A DNA stretch of 64,000 bases. Origin: Sciurus carolinensis. Its lineage: Eukaryota > Chordata > Mammalia > Rodentia > Sciuridae. The stretch lies in the NCBI RefSeq assembly GCF_902686445.1, contig NC_062218.1, positions 134,525,241 through 134,589,240 on the forward strand, written 5' to 3'. Under the pieces are notes generated by a model, which saw only the letters and a program-made list of their open reading frames with translations, did not search any database and was not told where the DNA came from. Made by a program: the position numbers and the translations under genes. Of this stretch, positions 24,273 through 36,155 are shown one piece after another. Positions within the stretch are counted from its first letter, which is position 1. Each line of letters opens with the position of its first letter.

Positions 24273-25585
24273 TGGAGGGGGTGCTGGTGACAGGATTTTG
24301 TGGGAGTATGTGCTGGGAGGTTCCTCTTGGAGCATTAATCCGGCAGAAGTGGGGGTGCTCCAGTGAATGCCCAGGTGTGGTGCTGTGGGTATAGGTAGCT
24401 TATGGTGCCTTGGTCCCAATGTCCCTTCCATTAGTGATGTTGGTTTTGGGGGATACTTTGCTTCCTCTAAATCTTTCTCAGCCTCCCAAATGACATACCT
24501 AGCAAAAAAGCATACATTGGCACTCCTAGACAAATGTTCTTGTCACTCCAACTGCCTGACCAGACCATGCAGGCTCGATCTGGACCAGGATGGAAGTAGT
24601 GGAGCTTCCAGGGATCAGTATGAAAAGTGGAATGACAGAGTGCACAGGCCTCCAAGGAGGCGAGGAGGCCAGCTGGGAATAGCTATAGAAAGGTGTTGGA
24701 TTCCAACTGGCATCTGCTCTTCCAGGGCCAGGTGCCAACCCAGTGAGGGGCTTGTTGGTGGGGCTTGTTGAAGGAGGAACTTGGACCTTGCTCTGTGATC
24801 TCTCTTCCACCTCACATCTCAAGGCCATGGTCTGCCATGGCTGGTGAGATATGGTAGCTCAGAAAGAAAAATTTCGCTTTTTGATAGTTTGGCAAATGTT
24901 CCTGCAGCAAGAGTCATTTTTCTTCTTTAGTGGAGAGCGCCCTGTTATTTATGTGAATGTTAATTTGCAACAGGGGACTTTCCTCGACGTGGTCTTCATG
25001 CTGAGCAAGACCTGGGAAATGTCAGTCGGAGCATCTGGCAGGGATGAGTCTCAGTTCTTGTGATATATGGGCGAGCCTGTCCTGGTCCCAGGGTCTGAGT
25101 CTGACCTGCTGACCCCTTTGCAGGGCTGGCAGGACAGCTCCATTTCCTGGAGGCCTCCCTGGCTCTGGAGTGCATAAGGGCCATTGGGATGAATTTACAG
25201 TGTCCCAGAGTGTGGGACATTCTGGATTCTCACAGACAGGCCAGGCCAGGCCCCATGGGAGCAAATTTACTGTTGCCTAGTTTAGTGGGAGGCCTCGCTC
25301 CTGTGAGGCACCCTTGCTGTCATATTATTTATGCCATTTTTCTCTCTTTTTCTGTCCCTGTCCACCCACCCACCCTATTCACTTTTCTCTCTGCCCTTTC
25401 TTCAAACAGATTGTCTGTTTTGATACATTTCCTCTGTAAAAATCTCAGAAAACAAAACAAAGCAAAACCCACTAAACTCAGAAAAGACAATCAAACCGTG
25501 CAACTCATCCTAAGCTTCAACACTAACACTTTGTTACACGTTTCCAAGCAACTCTCCTGTCATCATCACAATGGTAATAGGCTGT
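24273..25585. other. Intronic sequence, nothing recognised
   Basis: No repeat family, exon or RNA gene could be identified. The overlapping frames around 24370-24830 on both strands lack splice context. Confidence 0.5.
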
Positions 25586-25790
25586 TTTATTAGGTGCTGT
25601 GCTGAGTGCTGCATGTATGGTATCTTAATTAACCCTTGCATCAACAGTGCAATTCCTGTTGTGAACCTCGTTTTGCATTCATAGCATGGAGACTCGGAGT
25701 CCTCATAGTTAGCCAGTCGTGAAGTCAGCACTTGAGGGGAAGCAGAGCAGCTTGGAGGCCACACTCCTGACTGTAGTTACACTGACATTC
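25586..25790 (-). mobile_element. MIR SINE, antisense
   Basis: 'gctgtgctgagtgctgcatg' through 'agcatggagactcggag' and 'gccagtcgtgaagtcagc' matches antisense MIR with about 30 percent decay by eye. Confidence 0.62.
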
Positions 25791-25879
25791 GGCACAGCCA
25801 TATGACTTTACCCAAGACGGTGGGCTTGGACCTGGACCTGCCTTCATCAGGCACCAGGTCATCTTGGATGTATTTATAC

Positions 25880-26300
25880 CCTAAGTAGTAAAAAAAAAAT
25901 CCATATTTTAACCTAGTATAAATTTATAAATATAGCAAAAGTTTTTGCAGGGCATAGAGTTTTTTTTTTAAAAACAATTTAATCATTTACAATTATTGTG
26001 CTACAAATAACTATTCTGTCATCTAATTTATATATGTAGATATTTATACACATATATCTACATATATGTGTTTATATATACATAGAGAGAGACTCGACTA
26101 TCTAGTCTTTCATTTTTCTATATGCTATATGGTCTATTTTCAGTAATATATATATATGTATATACATATACAAACACACATATATAGAGACTATACATAT
26201 TTGTATGTATATACATAAAAATATATAGATAGATAAATAGAGAAGTCCATCTAGTCTCCCATATTTGCTGTATGCTACATGATCTATTTTCAGTAATTGG
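25880..26300. repeat. AT-rich tract with TA microsatellite and a 149-bp-spaced tandem duplication
   Basis: TATA/TACA runs surround two copies of a 50-bp segment, at about 26098-26147 and 26247-26296, each containing 'tctagtc' and 'ctattttcagtaat'. The offset is 149 bp, so the segment and the intervening AT-rich tract look like one tandem duplication. Confidence 0.75.
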
Positions 26301-26769
26301 GAAAGTATTTATTTAGTTTGGTTGTGACTCTTTTGACTTCAAGTAGTATTCTTAAAATTTTATTTATTGACTTTAGAAAATTACTGGTAACTGTTGATTG
26401 ATCTACAAAAGCTTAAGAAGTCAAAGCAAACTACTTCTTTCTGCCTTCCTCTACCCTTTCTTTGTTTTTTGTGGGCTGTCTGGCAATGCCCCCCACCCCA
26501 TCCCACACTAATGGCAAAGTAATTTTTCATCACATAGCTTTCTTTTTCAGAAGATCTGACAAGTGACTTCTGGTTGGTAATCCTGATCATAATTCTCATG
26601 CAGAGGTCAATTTCAGTACTCTAAACCTGTGATTTCTATATTTGTGGGCACTCAATTTTGAAATCAAGTTTGGATTACATAAAATGACAGATGATGAATG
26701 ATGGAGAGAGATGCAAAATGGAGCTTAGCCTGGATCCTTGTGAGAGGATCCCCCAGTGACAGGGACAAG

Positions 26770-26890
26770 GCACAGTCCCTTTATGCACCCGACACCCTAA
26801 GGCTCTAACTTGCTCAAGGTTGCACACCTGGTTAGTTGGCAGAGGAAGGGCCCTGGGTTTCTAATACAGTATTTCTTTCTAGGCCAATGG
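26770..26890 (-). mobile_element. MIR SINE fragment, antisense
   Basis: 'ctaacttgctcaaggttgca', 'ctggttagttggcagagg' and 'ggccctgggtttctaa' are the antisense MIR core. 26301-26769 before it is unassigned. Confidence 0.65.
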
Positions 26891-26944
26891 TTCCTAAGGT
26901 TTGGCCTAGCAGGTGAACTAATGTGGTGCCAAACATGTCATTAG

Positions 26945-28405
26945 AAAGCATTGAATCCTATCAAAATCCCAGCTGGCTTCTTGGCAGACATTGACAAGGT
27001 GATCCTAAAATATATATGGAAATTCAAGGGACCCAGAATAGCCAAAACAATGTTGAAAAGGAGGAACAAAGTTGGAAGACTCTCACTTCATGATTTCAAA
27101 ATTTGCTGTAAAGCTATGGCAATCAAGATTGTGTGACCCTGACAGAAGGATATAGATCAATGGAATAGGACTAATAAAAATAAATTCTCACATTAATTTT
27201 TGATATGGGTGACACTTTCAATGATAGAAGAGTCTTTTCAACAAATGATGTTGGTGCAACTGACTATCCACATGCAAAAGAATGAAATTGAATCCCTTCC
27301 TCACATCATACACACAAGGTAAGAGCTAAAGCTTTTTATAACTCTTGAAAGTTTAGAGTAAATCTTTGTTACTTTGGGTTAGGCATAGTCTTAGATATGA
27401 CTCTGGAAGCACAAGTGACACAAGAAAAAAACAGACAAACTGGGCTTAATAAAAATCTTTTAGGACTTCAATGGACACTCTCAAAATAGGGGAAATACAA
27501 CCCACCAAATGAGAAAAAAATTTGTAAATCATATGTCTAATAAGGGACTTTCATCTAGAATATATAAAAATCTCTCATGATTCAATGAAAGAAAAACAAT
27601 TCCATTTAAAAGTGGGCAAAGGATCTGAATAGACATTTTTCCAAAGAAGATCAATGAATGGCCATATAAGCATATGAAAAGATGCTCAACATTTTTTGCC
27701 TATCAAAGAAATCCATGTCACACCTGCTATGATGGCTAGAATCAAAGATCCAGATATAAATAAGCATTGGTGAGGATGAGGAGAAATTGGAACCCTCATA
27801 TAGAACTAGTGAGAAAGTGAAATGGTACAGCCACTGTGGAAAACAGTATAGAGTTACCATATGACACAGCAGTTTCACTTAAGAGAAATGAAAACCATTT
27901 ATCCACATAAAAACTTATACACAGATGCTCATTGCAGCATTATTAATAGGAGCCCAAAAGTGAGAATGACCAATTTTCTATCAGTGTACAAATAAAACGT
28001 GGTATACACATTTGAAGGAATATTATTTGGCAATAAAAAAAAGAATGAAACACTTGTTTATTGCCATGCTACAACATGGATGAACCTTGAAAGCATACAA
28101 AGTGAATAAAACCAGTTACACAGAACATATATGATAGCATTCCATTTATATGTAGTGCTCAGAATAGGAAAATTCACACAGACAGAAAGGAGATTAGTGG
28201 TTGCTGGGGACTGAGTAGGAGAGGAGTAGTTGGGGCAACATGGGAGTGACTGCTGATGTGTATAAGGTTTCCTTTTGGGAAGAATATTTCTAAGATGGAG
28301 AGTAGTAATGGTTGAATTGTATACTTTCAAAGTACAATTTAAATGTGTGAATTGTATGGTATGTGAATTATAGCTCCATGAAGCTGTTACATATTTTTAA
28401 AGCAT
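26945..28405 (+). mobile_element. Old L1 (L1MA/L1MB-like), sense: ORF2 3' part and 3' UTR
   Basis: The frame at 26951-27136 reads the L1 ORF2 block ending KICCKAMAIKIV. Downstream the same ORF2 continues through frameshifts and stops ('gtgggcaaaggatctgaata' at 27613; 'gaaacacttgtttattgcc' at 28047), then a 3' UTR ending 'gtgtgaattgtatggtatg'. It is dead: the reverse-transcriptase core is absent and the rest is broken. Confidence 0.85.
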
Positions 28406-28516
28406 TGAACCTCATAGTGGAAAAATTATTCCCTTTGCAATTATGTTTTAAGCTTTCTAAGTCAAGGGGAATCTCGTTTCATGCTGACAGATCTTTCACA
28501 CCTCTCTAATACTTAC

Positions 28517-28519
<3 letters not shown>

Positions 28520-28584
<65 letters not shown>
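28520..28584. repeat. (CT)n microsatellite
   Basis: About 32 uninterrupted CT units followed by TTTAAT. A tract of this length is likely polymorphic. Confidence 0.97.
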
Positions 28585-28586
<2 letters not shown>

Positions 28587-29239
28587 AATAACAAAAAGAG
28601 ATCAAAGTTCAGGTTCAGACTGTTAGCAGACAATCTGGCTGGAATTTAATACAATTGGGTAAGGCAAAGGTCGAGATGGCACTGATGAGATGCTGTGGCT
28701 TGGCTACCCCCGTGCCCATCCACAGTGGTTCTCCTAGGGCTGGATGTGGGTAGGCCAGGGCTGGGTTCAGGAGCCTGCACACTGCCCACGGGGAAATCTG
28801 AGTTAGTGGCTTAACTTCTTTTGGCTGAGGATCCTCTGTAAATAGGGCATTCTGCCTCCTAGAATTTTAGGGGAGTTTGAATTTCCACTGTATTTGAAAG
28901 CCCCCATAAAGATGTAGGCTCATAGGAAGGACTCAAGTCTAGGGGTCTGTTGGGTGACACAGAGTCTCTTGAGAACGAAGGGCAGGAGCTCGTAGATGCT
29001 TGAGAGAAGGGCAGTTTCACCGGCACTGAGGTGCAAAAGAAAAGCCCAGGCATGGAGGAGAAAGGCACTTGGGAATGCTCCTGGGGAAGGTGGTGGCTGC
29101 TATGGCATCATGGAAGACCTTGCGTGCTAGAGATGGCCTTAGCCCTCATCTGTAGACAGAGGTGATGTTGCAGGGAAGGGGTGGGTTTCTGGTTTTTAGT
29201 TTGTTTCCGGTTCTGGTGGAGCTCTCCTTGGTCCTGTTA

Positions 29240-29370
29240 GAATGACAGAAGGATAAATGGCTACCTGATTCACTCCTCACTTTGCAGAAGAGGAAACTGG
29301 GACTGCAGAGCATACAGGACTGGCCCCTCAACAGAATTTGAAACCAGGTCCTTTTGCTCTGTGTCCAGTT
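29240..29370 (-). mobile_element. MIR SINE fragment, antisense
   Basis: 'ttgcagaagaggaaactggg' and 'gcagagcatacaggactgg' match the antisense MIR core. 28586-29239 and 29371-30390 on either side have no recognised feature. Confidence 0.6.
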
Positions 29371-30388
29371 TGCTCCCCATGTCTGCTGTTCTGTCCTCCC
29401 TGTGCTTCAAAGTGGGGTTCAGCTTAGTACCCAGCTGGACACTGGATTCAGTACAGGGGCATGTGACTATTAGGACTCCCTGGACTGAGCCTCAGAAACT
29501 GACTCTGGCCAGATTAGACCAAATGAAGGACTTTCTGGAGTAAAGGATCTGTACGACCTGAGATTAGGACCAGGGAGGGGCAGGTCCTGATAGGTAAAGT
29601 CTTCAGGGTTCTTTGGAGCTCATGGACAACATTGTCCATGGTCACTATGCTCCACTCAACCCTAGATGACTCAACTTTGGCCTCAGCTCCCCCTGGTCCG
29701 GGAGGACAGAACCTTGGACAACCTGCTAAAGAAAGGGAGTGACTGACACTTGACAAGGGCCACATGCATCCACCCTAAATGCAAAGAACCAGGAAGGCAA
29801 GGGTTTTGATACAAGGACTTTTCACAGACAGACCTTTCCAGAAGTGGGGAAGCTCCAGAAGGCGTGGAGCAGGAGCTGATAGAAACGCAGCAGGAGAAGG
29901 ACAATGCCTCCTGACCCTATGGACTGCTATTGCCTGCTGGTGCAAGTTCCCCCAACAGATGGCTGCTGTCCCTTTTGAAAAAGTGGAAAAATCAATGTGA
30001 AAAAATATCCCTTGGGATACTGAGCTGGGAAGGACCCCCTAGAGGTTAGGATGAAGTGACTTAAACCGATACAACTTCCCTTCCCAGCCCTATGTCTAGT
30101 CAGTGGTGAGGTGTCCAGCTCCTTTCCCATAACGCTCCCAGAGTTGCTCTGGTCTTCCCCAGGTCTCTGAGAGGGGCAGAAGACTGTCTGCCAGTGCAGG
30201 CTTTGTCAGGAGGTGCCCTGGCAGTGGGCTTGTCTCTCTGCAGGGAGGCCGGTGGCCATTACCCTATTGTCCAATTGAATCTTCAGTTCATTGCCTAAAG
30301 GAAGGAGGAGAGGAAAGGCTATGGTTCTTTTGGAGTTAATAGCTTCAGGTGCCAGCAATTTGAGGGAGTCCAAGGGCCAGTACATAAG

Positions 30389-30390
<2 letters not shown>

Positions 30391-30436
<46 letters not shown>
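30391..30436. repeat. (TG)n microsatellite
   Basis: About 23 TG units in one pure run. The ACACA/GTGTG-type open frames on both strands here are repeat artefacts. Confidence 0.97.
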
Positions 30437-30438
<2 letters not shown>

Positions 30439-31514
30439 CAGTGCAAAGTTGACTTTGGGGGCAATAGGGAGCTGAGGCTGACACACGCTGCCTGTCTTTT
30501 GTCCATGTCTGGTTCCCTCTGTGTTTGGATCAGCCCCTCTTTCTTCTTTCTATTATTGATTGTTACCTCTGCAACCTTGACAAAGGTTGTGCCGGAGGTT
30601 GCAAAAATGACAAGGTTGAGTGACAAACCTGGTTCAGGTCACGCCTGCTGGGGTGTTGCAAGCTTCAGCTCCCAGGGAAGGAGGCAGTAAGGATGAGCAA
30701 ATGGCAATGCTCATGGGAGCAGGACACAAACTTTCATTTTGTGTGAAATCCTAACTTTGAGGGTGTCAGTGTTTTGAGTATGTTAAAAATTCAAAGTAAC
30801 AGGGGATAACTGTTTAATCCTTTGGATTCTTATAAATTTTTAACATTTAATTTCCATTTCTAGTGACTATTTCACCATAAATCAAATAGCAAAAGAGCAG
30901 GACATAGAAGAAAGAGGTAGGATAGGCATTTTATGATTCATCGAATCTGAATACTGGCAACTTGACTTGGTAGCCAAGGTATTTCCAGGCTCTCTGCTCC
31001 AGCAGTGATAACCGAGTTGGAGACATAGTCCTCCCTGGGACCCTCCTTCTGTTCCACAGGGGAGTCCTTGGTTGAATTTGGAAGACAGTCACAGACTTGC
31101 TCTCAGAGTGAGAACTGAGCTTAGGGCACCAGCCCCTCTGAAAGACACCAGACTGGACAGACACGGGGTGGAACAGACAGGCCACCAGCCAGCTCCCAAC
31201 TGAATGCTCTACAGACTGTTAGGCTTAAGGGATTTCTTAAATATTTATTGAGTTGGGAGAGGGGACTGATTCTTATTAATAAAAATTACATGTAAAAACA
31301 GATACACTTGCCACTGGCAGCAGGAAAATCAAAGTCCTGGAAAAAACTCAGCAAAATATAGCTCATATTTTGTGCCTTGTTCTCTTGTCAATTTTCTTCT
31401 GTAGTTTTTTAGACAGATTGTTGCTGGGATGCATACTAAAATGTTTGGGGAAAATTGGCATTTTATTAATGAACCCTGCTTTCTTTGTGGAGAACCTTCA
31501 TCCAGCATTATTCA
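30437..31514. other. Intronic sequence, nothing recognised
   Basis: AT-richer at 30720-30930 and 31210-31500, without a match to a repeat family I know and without splice-flanked coding frames. Confidence 0.5.
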
Positions 31515-31823
31515 GGCCAGTGGTCTTGGGTGGCTTTAGCTAATGGGCTCAGGGTGACCAGTGACTGGCTTTAGGCTGCTCATCCAGTAGTTCTGGGGGC
31601 TATCATCCACTTATTTTGGGGTAGTCATCCATTGACTTTAGGAGTGGTCATCTATTGATCTTGGGATGGTCCTCCACTGGTCTTGGGAATGGCCGTTCAT
31701 TGGGAGTGTTCACCCACATCCTGGGAGTGATCAGCTGCTAGTCTTGGGTTGCTCAGCTGATGGTCTTGTGGGTGGTCATCAATTGCTCTCACAATGATCA
31801 GCCACTGGTCTTGGAGAAAGTAC
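31515..31823 (+). repeat. Degenerate minisatellite of about 22-bp units
   Basis: About 14 imperfect copies of a 22-bp unit, 18-24 bp each, with consensus close to TGGTCATCCACTGGTCTTGG plus GA. The clearest units are at 31622-31710 (three in a row). The units are well diverged, so the array is old and probably stable. It is not recognisable as a known transposon. Confidence 0.82.
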
Positions 31824-32594
31824 CATGTAGGTTCACCAGTGTGACATACATTTGTGCATTTTATAATATCCAACAGAGATGGATTTGATCCTGGCAAAGA
31901 ATATGTCAAATATCTCTATTTAAGAATACGATTACTAAGAGGTCTCTGGTTGTGTGAGGAAACCTGAGTGAATTGGCCTCATTCTTTTGATTTTTGTCAA
32001 TATTCTCTAGTGTTCCTTTCAGGTAGGAAGTTGGGAGGACCCCCTGCCAGGCAGCCTGGGCTCTGGCTTCCTGATCATGGCAGCATCAAATGGATCCAGT
32101 ATCCTCATGTCAATCTGATGACCTCCCACCAGAAGGCTGGCCAAAGAAGAGAACCTGACCTCCCATGTGCTGGGAGACCCCAAACTGTCCCTTGAGGTCA
32201 CTCAGCCTAAAAGAGATATTCTTTACCAGGTTGGGCATGGCCTGATTATCATGGTAGGTACTGCCAGGATTACCCCAGGGTCAGGGCATGTGCCATAGAT
32301 GACTTCCAGTCTGGGGTGCAAAGGTTTTATAACATAAGGGGCTGCCTTATGGGGCCAACATCCTTCTTTAATTGCCTTAGTTAGTCTGATCTGGCCCAGG
32401 GGCCCACCCAGGAGAGGCTCCTTCCACAGGGTCTTGGGTTCTGATTCCTAGACTCTATATTTCCTGGCAGGCCTTCTACCCCTGGACCACCATTTCCCCA
32501 TTTGGAAAGTGAATAGTCTGGATGACTTCATTTGGCTTAAGGAGCACCCACAGTATATGCCCTGGTTCTGAGTGTGTCCCAGGCTGTGTACACT
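31824..32594. other. Intronic sequence, nothing recognised
   Basis: No repeat, exon or RNA gene could be named in this interval. Confidence 0.5.
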
Positions 32595-32765
32595 CCCATA
32601 GCAACTGTGCAATGGAAGGGAGGACTGACTCCATTTACAGGTGAGGAATTGGATACCCAGGGAGCTTTGGCGCCTTGCCTGAGCTCATCCACCCAGACAG
32701 AAAGGGTGCCAGGAATTCAGAACACTGAACTCTCAGATAACTTGCCCACTGCTGCCTGCAGGGGT
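32595..32765 (-). mobile_element. MIR SINE, antisense
   Basis: 'catttacaggtgaggaattg' followed by 'cgccttgcctgagctcatc' and 'gtgccaggaattcagaac' is the antisense MIR core and tRNA-like half. Confidence 0.65.
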
Positions 32766-33249
32766 TAATTCCCACACTTCTTTGAATGAATTCTGTTAAT
32801 AAGATGAGACACCAGTCTCCCCCAAAACCACACACCATGGCAATGTACTGGAGTAACTTTTGCTGTTGTAAACATTCTCACTATGTACCAGTGGACCTCC
32901 ATGCCCTTCCCGTCTCTCTGGGAGGATGTGTCCCGATGTTTTGGGGTCATTCATTCACTCAGCCCACAGCATTTGTTGGCTCCCTTTAGTGGCGCCCTGG
33001 GACCCACAGATGAGTCAGAAGTGTGGGGGCCTGCAGAGTTCCCACCAGACCTTCTCCTCTCCTCTCACAGACCCAGTGACTTCATTTTGCTGTTCCTGCT
33101 GTCCTTCCTTGGCCTCTTGGACCTCCTCCCTTGCCACCCACCATGTCCTTGTAGGTCCACTACTCTTGCTCTTCTTCCTGTGCCTCTCAGAGAAAGGCCT
33201 CACCCATCACCTGGCTACCCCCTTCATCCGGCCACTCATTGGGACCCTG

Positions 33250-33715
33250 TATTTTTTCTTGTGGCTGCTGTAACAAGTCACTTAAAAGGACTAAAATGCA
33301 TCCTCTCACAGTTCTGGGGGGCCAAAAAATCAGTACAGTCTGACTGAAATCAGCTTGTTGGGAGGGCTGAGCTCCCTCTGCAAGGCTGTAGGGGAGAAGC
33401 TATTCCTGTCCTCCTCCAGCTTCTGGTGGCTGCTGGTGTTCCTTAGCTTGTGGCCATTTGCTCTAGTCTCTGCCTCTGTGGTCACATCACCTTTTTCTCT
33501 TCCTTGTCAAATCCCACTCTGCCTTCCTTTTATGGGGAAGTGGTCATGTGATTGCATTCAGGCCCACCCTGATGATCCAGGACAATCTCTGTTGCAGAGC
33601 CTCGACTTTCACATTTGCAAAGTCCTTTTTTACTGTATAAACTGCCATGCACAGGTGTCAGGGATTAGGACCTAGACAATTTTTGGGGTACTGTTTCTGA
33701 GCCAACCACAGATCT
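33250..33715 (-). mobile_element. MaLR-type LTR, antisense
   Basis: 'gtggctgctgtaacaagtc', 'cctctcacagttctgggggg', 'tctgcctctgtggtcacatc' and 'tttgcaaagtccttttttac' match the same LTR type as 40380-40860 and 43336-43780. These three copies in the same orientation appear to be independent insertions of one family. Confidence 0.75.
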
Positions 33716-35989
33716 GGAAGTCTTCTTGAGCCCTGGTATCTCCCTTGTACCTGAATAAGATCTGTCCCCAAGTCTACTTCTTCAGTTTCCTGATATCTGT
33801 CCCATCCAGGACCTGTACTTGTCTCTGGGGCATCTGCAGCATCTGCTTCTCAGCTGCCTGGGCCTATTTGTGTTCTTCTAGTCCTTTCACCCTGCAGTGG
33901 CCAGCAGGTTCCTGACCATAAGTCAGATCACAGGTCAGAGGCTTCCTGCCCTGAAGCCTTTGAACTGCTCACTGCCTTTACCCAGGAGACCTGCGCTGTG
34001 TGACATGACACTCAGCACCCCTGATGTTCCCAATCACCCAACTGGTCAGTTCTTTCCATTGACTGTGACTTGCCTCCTGGGACTTTGTGAGCACTGTCAC
34101 TCTCTCTGACTCTTTGGCCATTGCAAAGTGTTGGAGTGAGTTCACGTAGACATTACCACCCTCAGGTGACTTCCTTGTTTCCGGAGTTGGGACCTGATGC
34201 TGTGTTCTGCATTCCTTTGCACCTTTACCAGTCCCTACTTATGACTGGAACTACCTCTTCCTGGTTCGTCATCCACATTACCCACTGGCACCTTGGATCC
34301 CTCAAGGCACCGGCTGAATGTGCCCAGTGGATGGCTGTGTCCCACTCTAATGGCAGATGCTCAGCAGAGCATCTATGGGAATGCCAACTGTTTCTCTGTC
34401 CTTGAAGGCTCCTAGCTAGCTTCAGGACAGGGCCCAAAGAGCACTCTGCTTGTCAGGGAGAAAGAGGGTAGCCTGTATATCCACTCTGTTCCCTCTCCCA
34501 GCCAGGAGGATGATGTGGCAGAGGCCATTTAGGTTATTTTGGTGGCATGTGGTTTCTGAACATCTGAATGGGTAATGCCAGTAGTTGCACACTGGAGTGC
34601 ACAGCCCTGGCTGGACAGGAAACCCAGGCAGTGCCAGCTAGGCCAGTGTTGGATGGGCAGGGAAATGCTGGGTTTTCTGAGAGAATCTGGAAATTTGGTC
34701 ATTGATGTGGAATCTCCTAGTTTTTGCCTCTGAATAACCAATTCAAGCTTTAAAGAAAAAACCCTGCTGGTCATGACTGTGTGATCTAAAGGAAGTACAT
34801 CTGCAAGTTGGACAGTGGAAGCTCGTAGTGTGAGATCTTTGGTTTATGGGTAGTGGACCAAAAAACAAACAAACAAACAAACCAAACAAAGACAAACAAA
34901 CAAAAAACCCAAAGTGTGGAAACATGGAGCATTTGTAGGACAGGTGGGCTAAGTACTGATGGCAGGGTGACTGGGGAGGGCAGCAACTTGCAACTGCATT
35001 GTAGCAGGGAGCAATTGGGAGGATGTGAGCCAGACATTGAAAGGGGGTTTACCAGATGGCCAAGGTGGGAACTGGTAGCAGAACTTCCATACTGAGGACA
35101 TGACGGGTGGGTTTGGTGACCTGATACCTCAGCTGTGTGCATGTACAACCCAGGGGCCAGTGTGAGGGCTGGGAGAGCAGGGGTAGGCTGAGAGCCTTGA
35201 ATGCTACAGAACAGGGCAGGCTGAATCCAGACAGACCTGGATCTAGCAAGGGGTTTGTAGCAAGGAAGGGCCATGGCCTGTCTTGGTGGGGAGACAGCAA
35301 TGCACTTGCCTGTATTGTCTGGTCCTGTGGCAAATCGATGGGGGTCAATGGGGCACATGTCTGTGAGGCAGTGTGCAGTCCACTTTGGTCAGCAGTTGTG
35401 TTTTCCAAGGAAAGTTTGAAATTGCATTTTTAAAACATGAAATCTCATTGTTTTAAGTGTTGGAGTCAGAGCTTTAAAAATATTGTTTAGCCCAAACTGA
35501 ACTTGTCTGTGGGTGGACTCAACCCACGGCTGACAGCTTTGACTTTTGTCTTCAACTTTGGGCTCCTGAAGGGTGAGGATGGCCCTTGGCTTTTTTGATG
35601 CATCTTGATATCCTCCTAGGGCCATATAATAGACTTAGAACTGCACTTGAATTCCTTCAGGCTGTTCTTGATATTGGGTTTTATAGGTACAGTAGTTTTT
35701 CTGGAAGGAGAGTTGAGATATGGGGGCAGGAGGATGACCCAGGCAGAGCCCCTTCCTCAGAAAGGACTCAGCATTATCTGGTGGCTGTGCCTTCTGTAAA
35801 TGGAGTCTCTGAGCAGGTGAGGGACCACCTGTGTGTCCTCCAGCCAACCCAGGTTCTAACTGAGGACTAGATGGGGTGCCAGGCAGGATCCTCAGCTGGG
35901 AGATACTGCCCACTGGGACCCTCCTCTCTGTTCCCCCTCCTTATTCTATTGTAGTTGGGAATTTGAACCTCTCAACTTTGCCCCCTCAG
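33716..35989 (+). other. 3' end of the ADAMTS2 intron before the exon
   Basis: Mostly unassigned, with possible L2-like sequence at 33895-34130. An (AAAC)n-type simple repeat occupies 34859-34905. The long minus-strand frame at 34786-35358 has no recognisable protein content. The interval ends at the acceptor AG at 35988-35989. Confidence 0.55.
35960..35989 (+). other. ADAMTS2: Splice acceptor and pyrimidine tract of the ADAMTS2 exon
   Basis: A pyrimidine-rich run ends in ccccctcag at 35981-35989, directly before the first exon codon. A ctcaac at 35971-35976 resembles a branch point but lies close to the AG, so the true branch site may be further upstream. The conserved protein reading begins exactly at this junction. 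Confidence 0.88.
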
Positions 35990-36149
35990 GCTGGTTTAAT
36001 CCGGACGGAGGAGGAGGAGTTCTTCATCGAGCCTCTGGAGAAGGGGCTGGTGGCACAGGAGGCTGAGCAGGGTCGAGTGCACGTGGTGTATCGCCGACCG
36101 CCCACCCCCAGAACCCCTCCTCTGGAGGGGCCACAAGCCCTGGACACAG
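35990..36149 (+). CDS. ADAMTS2: ADAMTS2 propeptide exon (internal coding exon, probably exon 3)
   Basis: Internal exon of the secreted metalloprotease that removes the N-propeptide of fibrillar procollagens I-III. The reading frame opens on a complete codon (GCT, Ala) right after the acceptor AG and runs 53 codons plus one base, so it enters in phase 0 and leaves in phase 1, the last G beginning a Gly codon. The peptide starts [19 protein letters not shown], then a Gln/Glu-rich stretch, HVVYRRPP, a Pro-rich segment and [16 protein letters not shown] plus HVVY-R is shared by the procollagen N-proteinases ADAMTS2, 3 and 14; the RRPP...GPQALDTG tail fits ADAMTS2 as I remember it and not the other two. 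This part lies in the N-terminal prodomain, upstream of the furin site and zinc-binding catalytic domain, neither of which is in the window. No stop or frameshift interrupts the exon. The Pro-rich segment looks about two residues longer than the human protein from memory. Gene identity is very likely; the exon number is from memory. Confidence 0.95.
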
Positions 36150-36155
36150 GTAAGG
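36150..36155 (+). other. ADAMTS2: Splice donor of the ADAMTS2 exon
   Basis: The exon ends ACAG and the intron begins GTAAGG, a near-perfect match to the mammalian donor consensus. Reading on past it gives unrelated residues and then a stop, consistent with intron sequence. Confidence 0.92.

Noticed and set aside
26951..27136. Short frame with clear protein similarity
   Set aside because: As a host gene it is rejected: the residues are L1 ORF2, and the element continues with stops and frameshifts. It is annotated as part of a dead LINE.
28520..30436. Regular repeats that might be taken for an array system
   Set aside because: They are plain CT and TG microsatellites; there are no spacers of the kind seen in CRISPR arrays, and the host is a mammal.
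31515..31823. Minisatellite read as a coding repeat
   Set aside because: Unit lengths vary between 18 and 24 bp, mostly not multiples of three in register, so no frame is maintained.
34786..35358. 190-codon minus-strand open frame
   Set aside because: It includes the translation of an AAAC simple repeat and has no familiar protein content.
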